From: Byssochlamys sp. IMV 00236
Lineage: Eukaryota > Ascomycota > Eurotiomycetes > Eurotiales > Thermoascaceae
Assembly (NCBI GenBank): GCA_001931875.2
Contig: MSJH02000674.1
Location: forward strand, 1-64,000
DNA: 64,000 nt
Direction of reading: 5' to 3'
Numbering within the stretch: the first letter of the stretch is position 1; each line of letters begins with the position of its first letter. The position numbers and the translations under genes are program-made. Of this stretch, positions 1 to 12,699 are shown piece by piece. The notes under the pieces were generated by a model, which saw nothing but the letters and a program-made list of their open reading frames with translations, ran no database searches and was not told the origin of the DNA.

Positions 1-3000
1 TTTCCTAGCCTATTTAGGCATAGTAGAAATATATAAAAAATATTATAAAATAATTTATATTTTAGTCTACATTATATATTAAAATTAGGATTTTAGGATT
101 TTAATTAGGTACGCTAGGGCAAGAGTTAGTAAATTACACATAGAAATTCGAAAATTACAAATCTTTCTTGGTTTTTTAATTCTTAAAAATCGATTTTTAG
201 ATATTTAATTTTTCTTTTTTTATATATATAAGATATAGGTTATAACCTATATAAATATTTAATTTCGAGTGAAATATCTTTAGGTTTCGACTTTTAATAA
301 ATTTTTGAAGTTTTTAGTTTAAAAGCTCGGCCCACTTAAAAAATGGTAAAAATACTCGGGTGGGCTGAGCTTCTAGGGTGGGCTGAGCTCGCCCCCGGCT
401 GGGCCGAGGTGTAGGCCCCTATACCTTTATAACCTTCTAATTCCTTTATTTAATTTAGTAGGTTTAAATATCCCTATCTCTTTATTTTTAATTTTCTTAC
501 TTACTCTAAAGCTAATATTATTTATTAAATATAGCTTCTATAGGCCTTTTTTATTCTTAGTCTAATATCTATTATTTTTTTTTAGTTTTAATTTAATAAT
601 TCTTATACCTAGGATAATAGATTATATAATATTTTTTCCTTTAATTTATTTCTTAGGTTATTTATTAAAAATATTTAAATAATAGCTTAATTCTTTTAGT
701 CTATAGAGTAAATTATGCTTTTTATTATTTTATTTAATAGAGTAATATATTATAAATATGCTTAATACTTAAAAGGCTGTCCTAGAATATAATTATAGTT
801 AATTTTATTATTTACTATAAAAAAAGGGACCTTATAATAGAAAGATCTTACTTATATAAGTATTTTTTTATAAAGACTTTTTAAAGGGATTTGCCTACTA
901 TTTGCTAATATTATATTACTTTTAAATTTTTAGCTTATAATAAGTTTATAGTAATTTATTATATTTCTATATATTATATTAATTTTAGCTCTACTATCTA
1001 TTATAATATTTTATATTTTCTTATAATTATTAATTTTAATTAGTAACTTTAAAATTATAGCTATATATAGTATCTTATCTTTATTAAGAGGCTTAAATTA
1101 TAAGAATATATAAGTGTATTAATTTATACTATTTATTATATACTCTATATTTAATATAGAGGTATTAAACTATACTCTTTTAATATTATAGAATATTGCC
1201 TTTATTATTACTTACTGTAGTTATAAGATAAATAAAACCTTATATAAATTAGAAGATAGACTAATAAGATTTTAAATTAATATCTGAACTTTAATATTTA
1301 ATATCTAATTTATAACCTCTATTATATTAATAGTTCCTTTTAGCTTATTTATAATTTTAAACCTCTTTAACTTTTATTTCTCTTTTATCTTAATAATCTT
1401 TTTATTCTTATTTTATTTAAGTATATTCTTTATTTTTTTTTAATTATCCTTATTTTTTTAGTTATATTTAGAGGCTAATAATTATTAAATTAGTTTATCT
1501 TAATTAAAAGAAATCTTTATTCTTATTTAATTACTTTTTATAGTTTTTTTTTATATAATTATTTAGTCTTATTTTATCTTTTTTTTACTTTTTAAAGCTT
1601 ATTTAATCTTATTATATTAATAGAATAGTAATTTTTTATAATATTTCTAGCTTCTTCTTTAGAGCTTAAATTATTCTTAGGCTATCCTAGCATAATTAAT
1701 TAAATATTATACTTAATTAAGTTAATATTCTTTTACTCTTCCTTTAATCTTTATTTAATAATCTCTTTTTATAATATATTCCCCTATATAAGATAAATAA
1801 CTTCTTTATTCTATCTTTTTAGCTTAAAATAAAGTTTATAATCTTTTTTTTAATAGATAAGCTTCTAATTTAAAAGGCTTTTTAAATCTAGATAATAAGA
1901 TTAAATATAATTAAAAGCCTAGTAGAAGTTATATAAGTTTAAAGATATTTTAAATCTTTTAGTTAAGTTAAATTCTAAAGGAGCCCTAGCTTATATATTT
2001 ATATTAGTATTAGGTATATTACTATTAAGCCTCCCTATATACTATATACTATATAGTTTTAACTTTTTAAACTCTTTTATTAACTAATTAATCTATAACT
2101 GCTTTATTAACTTTATTTTAGTATTTTATTATTTAATCCTATTTTTATTTTTATTTAGATAGATTCTATTAGATTTAATAAAAAGTTATATATTATTTTT
2201 TTTAATTACCTTTTTTTTTATTAAAGCTATTATATTTTAATCTTTCTCTAATTTATTACTGTTAAAATAGCAAAGGGTTTTAATTATTTTTATTTTATTT
2301 ATTATTTCTTTATAAAAATTAGTATATTTAATAATAGATAAAGTATAATAATCTATATTTAACTCTTAAATTATTTATTATTTAAGCTTTTCTAAAAGTT
2401 CTTAAAGATATTAAACTCTTTATAAATATTAGCTTAATTTATCTAAAGTTATTAGCGCTTTTAATATAGCTTAATATTCTTAATTATATTTTTTTAAATT
2501 CTTAGAGCTATTATATTTTATATTTTTAAACCTTTTTAGCTATTAAATATTATATTTCTTTTAATATTTATTATAATAAATATATTCTTATTTTATTGCT
2601 TCTACTAGTTTTAAATAGTTCTTTTCTTTATATTTAGATTAAATATTTATTTATAATAATATTAATAGGCTATAATAATCTATAAATTATTTAGTTTTTT
2701 TCTTTTCTAAAAATTAATTTACCTTATATAATTTTTTAAAAAGCCTTAAATAATAAATAATATTATCTCCTTTAAAATATAATATCTTAAGATTTTTAGG
2801 TATTAATATCTGCAGAGCTAATATAATCTAGATTAATTATATTATTAATAGTCCTATATTTTTAAATATTTAAATTATTTATATCTCTAGACCTAGTAAT
2901 ATTAAGGAGTTAAAAGTTTTTTTATCTTAACTAATGCTAAAAAGATTAGTATTTTTTTTATATTTTTTTAAAAAAATAGTAATAAAGATAATAATAAGAA

Positions 3001-3560
3001 ATTCTTTTACTTTTTAATAAATAATTCTTATTTAATAATTTCTTATTCTTTTTAAATTTCTGCTTTTCTTTTATATTTATTAAGCTCTTTCTTATATTTA
3101 GTAGTTCTTCCTTTCTTTTATTATTAATATATATTTTTACCCTATATTATATTTATTGTCTCTACTAATTTAAAAGATATATTTATTTTTTTATTTATAA
3201 TAGTAATCTTCTTTAGCTATTTTATTTATTTTTTTATTATTTTTTACCCTTTTTTTAGCTTTAGTCTTAATCTTAGCTTTTAATTTTTTTTTCTTCTTTA
3301 TTTCTATTTAATATTTTAATATCCCCTATATTTAGCTTTAATTTATTATAGGATAATATATTAAGACTTAGTATAGAGTTTTTAAGCAAATAGGTATTAA
3401 AAAGAAAAAGAAGAATATTTAGCTTTAAAGCTTAGAGTAGAGCTAGAGAAAAAGCTCTAGCTATAAACTAATATAATAAACCAATAATAATCTAATACTG
3501 AACTAATATTAAATAATAATAAAAAAGAAAAGCTAATTATTTCATTCTAAATAATTAAAA
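1..3560. repeat. AT-rich RIP-like repeat block
   Basis: This stretch is almost entirely A and T and has no substantial open reading frame on either strand. TpA is very common, while CpA, TpG and CpG are nearly absent between about 430 and 3400. That is the pattern left by repeat-induced point mutation, which turns C into T in duplicated DNA of filamentous ascomycetes. The original element, probably a transposon, cannot be named because stops fill every frame. Composition returns to normal abruptly near 3560. The block runs off the left edge, so its full size is unknown. Confidence 0.8.
326..408. repeat. GC-rich island with direct and inverted repeats
   Basis: A short GC-rich island sits inside the AT-rich block. 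CTCGGCCCA at 326-334 is the reverse complement of TGGGCCGAG at 400-408. Between them GGGTGGGCTGAGCT occurs twice, at 358-371 and 376-389, with an 18-nt period. It may be a surviving terminal or internal repeat of the mutated element. That origin is inference; the repeats themselves are directly visible. Confidence 0.6.
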
Positions 3561-4847
3561 GGTGTTATCTCCTTGCTGTTCTTCTCCTCTCCTGCTTTGC
3601 TTATAGACTTTTGAAAGACTTTAAGCAAAAGCATATAACCTCTTGACTAATTACATTCTTCACGCCGATCCTCCCCACTACACTATCACAAGCAATATGC
3701 TCATCTTGGTATTCCTGACTAATTTCTCCACGAACGAGTGTAGTATATGTAGTATAGTATATCTGCTTCGAGCTAATCGCAATGAATCAGCCGATAGCCT
3801 TCGGGCTTGCGTACGGAGAAAATACATACAATGCCACAAACTATCCAGAAACAGCATAAGAATAAGAGAAACATCTTAATACACTGCGTATTATTTATTA
3901 TACATGCTCTTCGCACATCCAAAATAACAATCGACCTCTACTCTCATCTCATCATTCGGGGAGTCTCGGGGATCAGAAGTACTACTGTAAAAGCGCTTTT
4001 CCAAACTTATATTATTATTATCACCCAACCCCACAAAAGATCCGGAACTAAATTCACCGTTCGGGCAGAAACCCATATCCAATAAATCATGCAGTATCAA
4101 TAATTACTATTACTACTAGTACCTGCGCATCGAAGTGTGAAAATTGCAGCTTTGGCGACGTTTCAAGTCCGTCGCTCGGGGATCTTGACCTCTCGACCGA
4201 ATCGGGAAACTTAACCTTAAGTTAAAAAAGAAAAAAGAAAAAAAAGAAAGAAAAACTTGGTAGATGAACCCCGGACGCATCGCCGAGCTTAGTTAAGAGC
4301 CCACTGACTTCGGCGATCTTGCGCCACTTACATACTTACTGTAGCAAGGGGTTTCGAGTGTCCGGACTCCGGACAATAATGGGGTGGTTGCTCGATATAC
4401 GACAGTTCTAACTAACTACAACTTGTAACAAGTGATTATGTTATTATAGCGATGCGTCTAGTCTACTCCAGAGGACTATGTATATAATATAATACTAATC
4501 AATTATTGCTGCTGGATATCCTAGCGGACATGTTATTAGTGGGATGAATATGCTTGGGATTAGCAGTTTTGTTACTGTCGCATCGATATACGCTGGTGGC
4601 ATTGGCTTGTCGGTTGTTATGTAAAGATGTAAAGACGTAGTGTACTTTGATTCTCTCGTTTTCAATGAGGTATATACATTAGGAACTTTGTAAATTAGAT
4701 GTACTGTTTTAGATATTATTTTTCCAGACAGACTTTCGCCAGCTTGCAGGGGTATAATGCCGGCGAACTCTATGTGTAAATGCAAACGCAAAATAGTCGC
4801 GCCATGACCATGAACCAACTGAAATCTCCAGCATAAGAAGGAAATTA
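3561..4847. other. gene-free stretch, normal composition
   Basis: No convincing gene. The open frames here overlap one another and resemble no family I know. The one structured part is the pol III-like element listed separately. Confidence 0.5.
4222..4330 (-). ncRNA. possible tRNA-derived (SINE-like) element
   Basis: Read on the minus strand, the segment starts with a near box A (TGGCGCAAGAT, 4326-4316). It has a near box B (GTTCATCTA, 4269-4261) about 47 nt further on and a run of five T (4255-4251) followed by T-rich sequence. ATCGCCGA and TCGGCGAT can pair as an 8-bp stem between the boxes. The T arm does not fold into a proper tRNA stem, so this is no intact tRNA. A degenerate tRNA, a SINE-like copy or chance are all possible. 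Confidence 0.25.
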
Positions 4848-6754
4848 TCAATGCTTTGCGATCATCTCGGAGTATAAGCCCACGAGCTGTTTCCTGATCG
4901 CCTGAGCGAGCGGCCACACCTCACCCAGCATATTCAATCCACCGAGTGCGAGATCAATTCTCGCTTTCAGAGTGTCTAGTCTAGTGCCCCCAGCTTGTGT
5001 CAGAGCGGCTGCTAGATGGACGGTGACAGTTATTGCAAGACCGCAGGTCATGAAAGGACTCTGTCGTTTGATAGGACTTGGAAGGGCTGCCAGGCTTGCT
5101 AGCATGTCGGCTGCCCTGAGAGCCTTCACCGAGTGGAGATCGAGGTTTGGCAGTGTGTTATTGCTATCCTCTATTGTGCGTTGTCGGACGCAAGAGCTGG
5201 GGTTTCGGAAGGGTACGAATCGCATGTTTGAACGGGGATAGTGAAGACAAATTAACGACCTGGAGACGGATACACTGTTAGTATCATGATCCGGCGCTGG
5301 GTAAGCTGTGCCGGTACTCACAGGTAATTGATCATCTGTGCTTGAAGAGCCATCTCATCGAGAGTGCCGTTACTTCTGTAAATTTCCCGCTGCGCCGCTG
5401 GTTGATGCATGGCCAATGAAGCAAGACGAGCATCGATTGCCTCCGCTTGGATTTCATCACTGCTGTCCATATGGTGGCCCAAAGATAGTATGGTACCTAG
5501 GATTTGTGTAGTCTGTATGCGATACGAGAATGAGGAGAAATTATTGCTTGGGTCGTCGTGTAGCCAGTAATTTTGGAATTCTTCAAGAGTTCTTCCCCGC
5601 GGGATCAACTTCGAGTTGTCAGCATGGGAACAATATGAAAAGACTCAACAGAAAGGGAAACACTCACGCCGGCTCTATTATAGATCTCATCACTGCACGG
5701 AAGTCTTATGTCTGCATATTGACTATGCAGAGCAAACGTGGTTTGTTGTCTAAATGCGGCAAACAACCCACTCACAACATACAGCTCCCAGTACGTCCGG
5801 TGCCAACTCTCCTCGAGAATAGCGTTTCCGCCAGAGTTGTCGCGCACGAACGACTCCGTGTTCATCTGAATATCGAGAGCCATCTTTATAGCTGTATCAA
5901 GTGTCTGAAGCGCTTTGTCTTCGTATCCAGAGGCGTGGTCCACAATGGAGATAAGAAGCAAGCCCTGAACCTTGAAACCCGTCCGTGAAATATCGTTAGA
6001 TAATTCCGAATAGGCCTTTCTCTGGTATATATCTCTGAATGATAAATTCGGATGATAATGAGAGCCGATATACCGCATAACCGATAGTAAGTAGGATGGC
6101 AAGTACTGACACAGGGGGCTATTAACAGCCTTCCAGGGGATAGCGAACGGATGAGAGCCGTGAAAATTCTGGTAGTAGAGCTGGATCATAGGGTCAAATG
6201 CCACTTCTCGAAACGATGGAGATGTCGATTTATCCCCAAGCGACGGTACGAGTTCACTGGGAGGAATATCCACAGCATTCGGGAGATCGAGTGTTGAGCT
6301 TGCTTCCACTGCTTGCTCTAGACTCTGCTGTGTCTGCGGTTCGCTAAAAGTCAGTCTTGAGAGTGAGTCGATGTGGACTGTAATCTTGAAGTCAGCATAC
6401 CTGGCCCATTTGCATAGGAAGGCTCCCAAACAGAAACTCGGAGGACAGATCATCCATTCCCAGCCCGGAAAACATCGCAGGATCATAGCTCGGATCCAGA
6501 ATAGCATCCGTGTCTGATGATCCCTCCAGAGGAAGAGAGGCTTGCGAAGGCACATTGGATGATGCATTGTCTGCTTTGTTTGGTCTCAATCCTCTCCGGG
6601 ACTGGATGTAATAACAGTTCGTGTTCGTAGTTTGGCAACGACTACAGGTAGGCGCGATCCCGTCACATTTCAGATGGCGAGACCGACATGGAACACAGGC
6701 GGATGATACAGGATTATCCTGCTTTTGGCTTGACAGGTCGTGTGGTGTTTGCAT
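4848..6754 (-). CDS. Zn2Cys6 fungal transcription factor
   Basis: Predicted nuclear DNA-binding regulator of 572 residues. Four exons fit: 6754-6401, 6333-5668, 5608-5322 and 5259-4848. The N-terminus carries a zinc binuclear cluster with spacing C-x2-C-x6-C-x6-C-x2-C-x6-C (CVPCRSRHLKC, then CSRCQTTNTNC), as in Gal4-type regulators. The long middle part, with a segment around FHGSHPFAIPW, resembles the fungal-specific regulatory domain found in many of these factors. An in-frame ATG at 6841 would add 29 residues; I chose 6754 because it lies closer to the cluster. No target can be deduced. It lies about 1.3 kb from the RIP block and 3.1 kb from a divergent ABC transporter that it could control, but no shared promoter supports that. 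Confidence 0.85.
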
Positions 6755-8457
6755 GGCTACTATGTAGCCTGATTCGGACGAATGTTGACCTCGATATTGA
6801 CGGCGGGAGAGGATTGGTATAGTTATGCTCCGGGCGACCATTTAAGCTCATTCATATAGATTTTTGACCAAAAAAGCATCCACATGGTTCAGCGGTGGTT
6901 TTTCGAACGGAGGCGTCTGTCATGGCGTCTATAATCCAATTTGCAAAGACATTATGGGCGTGGCGCCACGGCTTTGGAAGGTGGTGAAAATATGCATGGA
7001 CTCGATGAAGGAGGTCCCCGTCGGCGACCACCCGGACAGGCGACCAAACATTAGAGTACTTCCTGTGGATCTCTCCAACAGACTCTCTCCTCTCTTGATA
7101 CCTTTAGCCTAAGGGTCCGGAATAAAAACTGCGTTTGACTGCCAAAGAACCTTTTCTCCACACTCCCGGGCCCGCCATTTCGGCCACCAGCACTCGCCTC
7201 GAGGACTTGACCCTGTTCTGGATTAGACAGACACGTTGAAGCTCTAGTGATGTCTAACTGTCTCGTTCGACTATATGCCCGCCAATTTAGCTATTGGTCC
7301 CTGCGACGTTGAGTTGAATCCACCTAGATCTGTGCCTTAGCTGACTGGTCCGCTAGATCTAATAGGGCGATTGCGCGATCGATATCAAAAAGTATATCTC
7401 TACTCTCTATATCAGGTTTATAAACATACAACTCCCTCAGAGATCTGATTGCTCCGCTATCCTGCTTCTCTTCGCATGTTGTCAGTTAATGAGTCCATGC
7501 AGGCTAGCGACACCGAGTCACATAAGCGGTGTCTCTGCCAGAGACAATCACTGGACGCCGTCCAGTCCAACGGACAACCCGGTGCTTTCCAGATTGGGAT
7601 AGAAAAACCCCTGAAGACAACGTGGCTCATAGTACTGAAAAGAAACGTCGCACCTTGTTTCAAGAAGGATTCTCGCATCTCAGAGCGTATCCCCGGGGAG
7701 AAGGAGGAGCCCGAAGGACCCCGAAAAGCCCGAGGGCAATTCGGCCGAGCAGAACCAGCGGCCGGCGCATTCAGAGCTCTAGGTATACTTGGAAAATTAT
7801 TGTTCAAGTGAGCAGCAAGCCAACTGACGTCGAGGGATTCATTTCAGGCGTGAAATATGCAGTCTGAAGTCTATAATTGGCCAAGCCGTCATGATCGACG
7901 TATGAGCCGCAGTCGTTTTCCCCAGAACAACAATACTCTAGCCCTTCGAATCGTCCGGGGGTCTTCTAGGGTTCTCACACATCCCCAGTAGTCCCTTCAT
8001 GGTCTCATGCAGCTCATCGTCCCCCCTTCTCACTATTACTCCTATTGTTATCGTCGTTATCATTAAATTGCCGCCCCCTGTCATAGTGTCATAGCTATAG
8101 TTACCTGCTAGTTGGTGCTGCTTAGTAGATGCTTACGTCAACTCCAGAGAACCTGTCTGGCCTATTCTCAACTATTCTCTCGGGCTTCGGGGTCCATTAC
8201 AGTAGAATTGCCGCCGGAACCGTTCGAGTAGACCCCGCTTTGAGTCAGGGCAACCTGTCTTAAATCAATTAAATCATGCGACTGAAATTCATCCAAACCT
8301 TTATTTCTCTATTAACTACAATTTGAAGTCATACATCTAGCTAGCTCCTGCCTCTTGGGTTCGAAATCAAGCCGTGACTTGCAACACGCAAAAGTTCATA
8401 TCATAGATCAGAAATATCACATCGAGACTCCGCATCGACGACCTCAAATCTACCAAA
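6755..8457. other. intergenic, no supported gene
   Basis: Overlapping frames at 7449-7867 occur on both strands. The longest begin with TTG rather than ATG and match nothing I recognise. A purine- and GC-rich patch lies at about 7670-7790. The part just before 8458 is probably the leader of the small gene there. Confidence 0.5.
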
Positions 8458-8712
8458 ATGTGTATGAAGGCCACCTGCGACAACTGCCGTATGTAGAACC
8501 CTATTGACCCCTGTCTATTAACTATTGCAAGGTGCCCTATTTCCAAGGCTGTTTAGACTGACATGGCAATAGACAAAGCTACTTGGTGGGGTTGTGGAAA
8601 GCACATTCCGAACGTCATGGACCAGATTCCTGAGAATGAACGCTGCACTTGCACTCCGCAAGTAGAGGTAGAGGGCAAGAAGTACCCTCCCAAGGGCCCC
8701 AAGGCTGATTAA
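8458..8712 (+). CDS. 56-residue cysteine-rich protein
   Basis: Small two-exon gene: exon 1 8458-8488, intron 8489-8572 (GTATGT...CAATAG), exon 2 8573-8712. The product starts MCMKATCDNCHKATWWGCGK and ends with a Lys/Pro-rich tail. Six of its cysteines fall in C-x3-C-x2-C, WWGCG and C-T-C patterns, which suggests a small metal-binding (zinc-ribbon-like) fold. I recall similar uncharacterised 50-70-residue proteins in other ascomycetes, but that memory is unchecked. Splicing restores a continuous frame through both cysteine clusters, which is strong evidence that the gene is real. Function unknown; a role in metal binding or stress would be inference only. Confidence 0.75.
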
Positions 8713-9897
8713 CTATCTGCGGTGTCGTGCTTGGTGATGTGATGAGGAGTTGACTGTGTTAAGGCGTCCGGGGGAAAAGCATAGAAGGTTCAGATGAATG
8801 AGATGATGTGACGACGTGACTTCAATATAATCGTGTTGAAAAACCAATAAGCTTTGTACCAATTTATTTCCGTTCCTACGTAGTTGACAGGATAAGCTTC
8901 TTAGGTAACTAATGCGTATATCCCTAGTTGCCCGGTCGTCTTGAGAGAGCGCAAGACTGAGCTGAACTCGACAACAGACCAGGACTGACCATTTTCGAGA
9001 AGGGAAATCGCTCTTCGATCATTTAAAAGAGTTCTAGTTCAAGTGATAACCACTGATATGTCTCACGAGAGCATATCTCGTTAAAAAAAAAGCCAGACTT
9101 GTTTTGCCATCTGTCCTCTGAGCTCGGAGTATGCATGTGACGTGTCAAACACAAACCTATTCAGCTGTAACTGAGCTGACGCCCGGAATAACTGTATTTT
9201 GTGGTGTTCCAGCAATGGAATTAGACGCGCAATTTGGTAAATTGACGATGGCCTCCAACGCTACGGACGCCGTGAAGCAGCGTGACCTTCCTTACTTCTC
9301 GGGACTCCCCAGAATTCAGCTCCCAACAGAGCAGCAAAAGGCAAAAAGAAAAAGAAAAAAAAAAATCAGAGAGGCGATATCGACTCTGATCGGAGACGTC
9401 GGTGACCATGAAGGATTTAGGTCCGTTCGGCGACTTTCTGCTTTATGCTCCGACAGTCCGCACGTCGGCGAGCTTGAAGAACCACATCTTCCCCAATCAG
9501 TTAGGGATGTCCGTTTTGGGACAGAACATGTCTTATGAACTATAGGGACTCATTCCAAGTATACAGCATATCGCAATTGAATGCTCGGGGTCGTCGGAGT
9601 AATGGAAATGTACTCTCTGGTACCCTAATCTAGGATTAGCCCTAAAGTCACCGCGAGGAACAGTTGAAGAAGCCCGATAACATGGAGATGCTTTTAGAGA
9701 GAGCAGTATTTCTTATATTAGATGTACCTGCTTATGCATTGGTTCTCCTTTTGTTTTATTCCAAGAAGATATTCGCACCTACGAAACATCATATGTACAT
9801 GCGTATATTCTGTTTCAAACTTCCGTTTTCATTCCGAAAGAGAAATTCTAAGACCGCTTTATAGTTGAAGACTACAGCCTACCGTGACCTATATATC
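8713..9897. other. intergenic, no supported gene
   Basis: A 135-codon ATG frame at 9131-9538 includes an A-rich stretch (about 9340-9365) coding for Lys/Arg and resembles no family. A second frame at 9664-9864 starts with TTG and stops just before the transporter. Nothing else stands out. Confidence 0.45.
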
Positions 9898-11988
9898 ATG
9901 GTTCCAATCTCCAGAAGCTCAGTGTCCACGGACACGGCACGAGAGGAGCAGACACAGAGAAATGACAACATGGCAGAGGACCTTGAGCTGGGTAACTTGA
10001 AATCTGCACACCTTGCAAACGACCTTGTCCTCAACTACGCATGGAAAGACATAGAAGTCAAGGTCAAGGACCACGCCAGTGGAAGGCCCCTCTCTATTTT
10101 GACCGACGCAAATGGAATTATCCATGGTGGAGAAATGGTTGCCCTCATGGGACCCAGTGGCTCTGGAAAAACCACTCTTCTAAATTCCATTGCACATCGA
10201 AAAGCAGCAGCAGGCGCTGTCACAACCGGACTGAGGCTGGCAAATGGACAGCCAATTGGTGTCAATGAGATCCGTGAGCTCTCGAGCTACGTCGAGCAGG
10301 ACGATGCCTTGATAGGGAGCTTGACCGTTCATGAGACAATGCATTTCGCTGCAAGGCTTGCATTACCAAGGTAAGCAGCGCCATACGTCCTTCCATTACC
10401 CTATTTGTCTTTCATCTTGCTGAATGATGCTACAATAGCTCCGTATCAAAGAAAGAGCGAATCCAACGCGTAGACGACCTGATCTCCAGCTTTGGAATGC
10501 AATCTCAAGCTCAGACGATCGTGGGAACACCCATCAAGAAGGGGCTGAGTGGTGGTCAAAAGAAGAGGCTCGAGGTCGCCAGTCGGTTGGTTACGAACCC
10601 GAAAATCCTCTTTCTTGATGAGCCCACCAGCGGCTTGGACTCAACTCTCAGTTTCGAGGTGATGAACTATATCAAGCAAGTTGGAAGGAAGAATAATGTA
10701 AGTTTGCCTGCATTCTATGTCTCTAACTTTGGATACTGAACATATTCGGACCCAGCTCATAGTCATCGCTTCAATCCATCAACCATCGACCAAGACGTTT
10801 GAGCTGTTCGATAAATTATGTCTTCTGTCGAGAGGCAAGACTTGTTACTTCGGACCCGTCAACACAGCTGGCGAATACTTCGAGCGAATCGGCTACCAAA
10901 TGCCTCAGAAAGTCAACCCCGCCGAGTTCTATCTGGATTTGATAAATATGGACATCGCGAAAGAGGGTGACGATGCCGAAAACCGGGTGAAACATATCGC
11001 GAGCTCATGGGCTTCATCTGTTGAAGCGAGCAGGCTCAAGGAGGAGATCGATATGGTCATTAACATGTCAGGCGATCCTGAAAAGGGCATTCCCAATGTC
11101 TCCGAGGTCAGAGCAGAAAAGGCTGCACCATGGATGATCCCCTGGGTACTGCTTCATCGATCATGGATTAAAGCATATCGTGACATTGTCGCCTATGGAA
11201 CTCGCGTGATCATGTACCTTGGCTTGGCGATCCTGATGGGAACAGTATTCCTACGTTTCAGCACGACTCAGTCCCATATCCAGCCATTTGTGAATTCAAT
11301 ATTCTTCAGCTCGGCCTTCATGTCTTTTATGGCAGTGGCATATGTGCCGGCTTTCTTGGAAGATCGAGCCACTTTTGCCAAGGAGAGGGCTAATGGGCTA
11401 GTTGGACCGCTGGCATTCACAATTTCCAACTTCCTCATCGGTCTGCCATTCCTGTTCCTGATCACGCTGCTTTTCGCCGTGGTACAGTATTGGCTGACCA
11501 ATATGCGTCCAAACGCTGATTCGTTCTGGACGTTCGTTCTATGGCTCTTCCTGGACCTGGTCGCCGCTGAATCCCTTGTCGTTCTGGTCTCATCCCTATT
11601 CCCGATTTTCGTGGTAGCTCTTGCCGTCACTGCATTCGCCAATGGTTTATGGATGTGCGTCGACGGTTTCCTCGTTCCAATGGGGACCTTGAATCCTTTC
11701 TGGAAATACGTCTTTCATTACATTGACTATCAGGCCTACGTCTTTCAGGGCATGATGGTGAATGAATTCAAGCACCGCACCTATGAGTGTGATTCTATCG
11801 GAGATGGCAAATATCAATGCATGTATCCAAGTGACTTGAATTCAGTTGGAAAGATCAGTGGGCTTGCTGTGTTGCAGCAGTTTGGAATTAACCCCAATAT
11901 TGAAGGAACCTGGGTGGGTATCATGATCGGAATCATTGCCGTTTATCGACTGCTGGGATATCTAGTACTTTTCATCAAGAAGACCTGA
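9898..11988 (+). CDS. ABCG (White-type) half transporter
   Basis: Predicted 654-residue membrane ATPase that exports a lipophilic compound or lipid. Exons: 9898-10370, 10439-10697 and 10756-11988. The nucleotide-binding domain comes first: Walker A GPSGSGKTTLLN near residue 84, signature LSGGQKKRLEVASRL, Walker B ILFLDEPTSGLDS and the H-loop ASIHQPS. The C-terminal half, from about residue 370, holds roughly six hydrophobic spans. This reverse order (NBD then TMD) and the half size define the ABCG/White group, which must dimerise. The ATG at 9898 is the first in frame after a stop at about 9862-9864. The second intron splices at a CAG (10755); the nearby TAG would break the H-loop frame. Substrate unknown; a part in drug or toxin resistance is possible but unproven. 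Confidence 0.92.
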
Positions 11989-12699
11989 GCGCCAATTGTG
12001 TGAGGTTGAACAGGCAGGTTATAGATCGGAAACTCGTGTGTTCGAACAATCCTTATCTTTACTTTCCTACTTCTTTTCTAATCTTTCCAAGTCGTTTTGT
12101 TCCATTCTCAACGCAAGACTTTTTGATCTGTCTACACTCCTTGATTTTTAATACATTACATATTGCATAGATGAATAGATATTAATCGACAGGATTCAAG
12201 GTGCGATGTCTTCTTGCTCTAGTTCATAGATGTATTCGGAGGTTGAATTCGAATCTGCACCGATTTCTTCAGCTCAGATCTCAAGCAGCTCCGTTAGAAT
12301 AACCCCCAATCCCATGGACTTAATCAAGAAAAGAGTAACTCTTGCACTCATCGAATTATCCATTGCTATGGCTAGCTCGGCGTCCCTTTGATGGGGGATG
12401 ACAGACCCGGGACCAAGCCATAGGAATGGCCAAGGGTAATTACGAGAAACGCCGACATCTAACTTTTAACTTTAACTATTGGGCCTCCGAATATCTCACG
12501 GATCGACAGAACATCAAGCTTGGAGATCCCGGGGTCGGGGATTTCACAAACAACCTCGCCGACCAGCAAGTAAATATCAGCCCGGATAATCAAAAGGACC
12601 TGAACGTGTTGCGAAAGAATTGTTCATCATCATATAGTCCCAATATTCGTCAAGTTAACAAAAGCCCGTACATTTGTGATTAGAAAGTTAGATATTCAG
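11989..12699. other. intergenic
   Basis: 3' flank of the transporter followed by unrecognised sequence. The frame at 12426-12683 shows no family resemblance. Confidence 0.45.

Noticed and set aside
7449..7867. Overlapping frames of 112-120 codons on both strands
   Set aside because: The two longest start with TTG, the frames mask each other, and no motif or intron structure supports a gene.
9131..9538. 135-codon ATG frame before the ABC transporter
   Set aside because: Includes an A-rich stretch coding for Lys/Arg, no recognisable domain and no conserved-looking segment.
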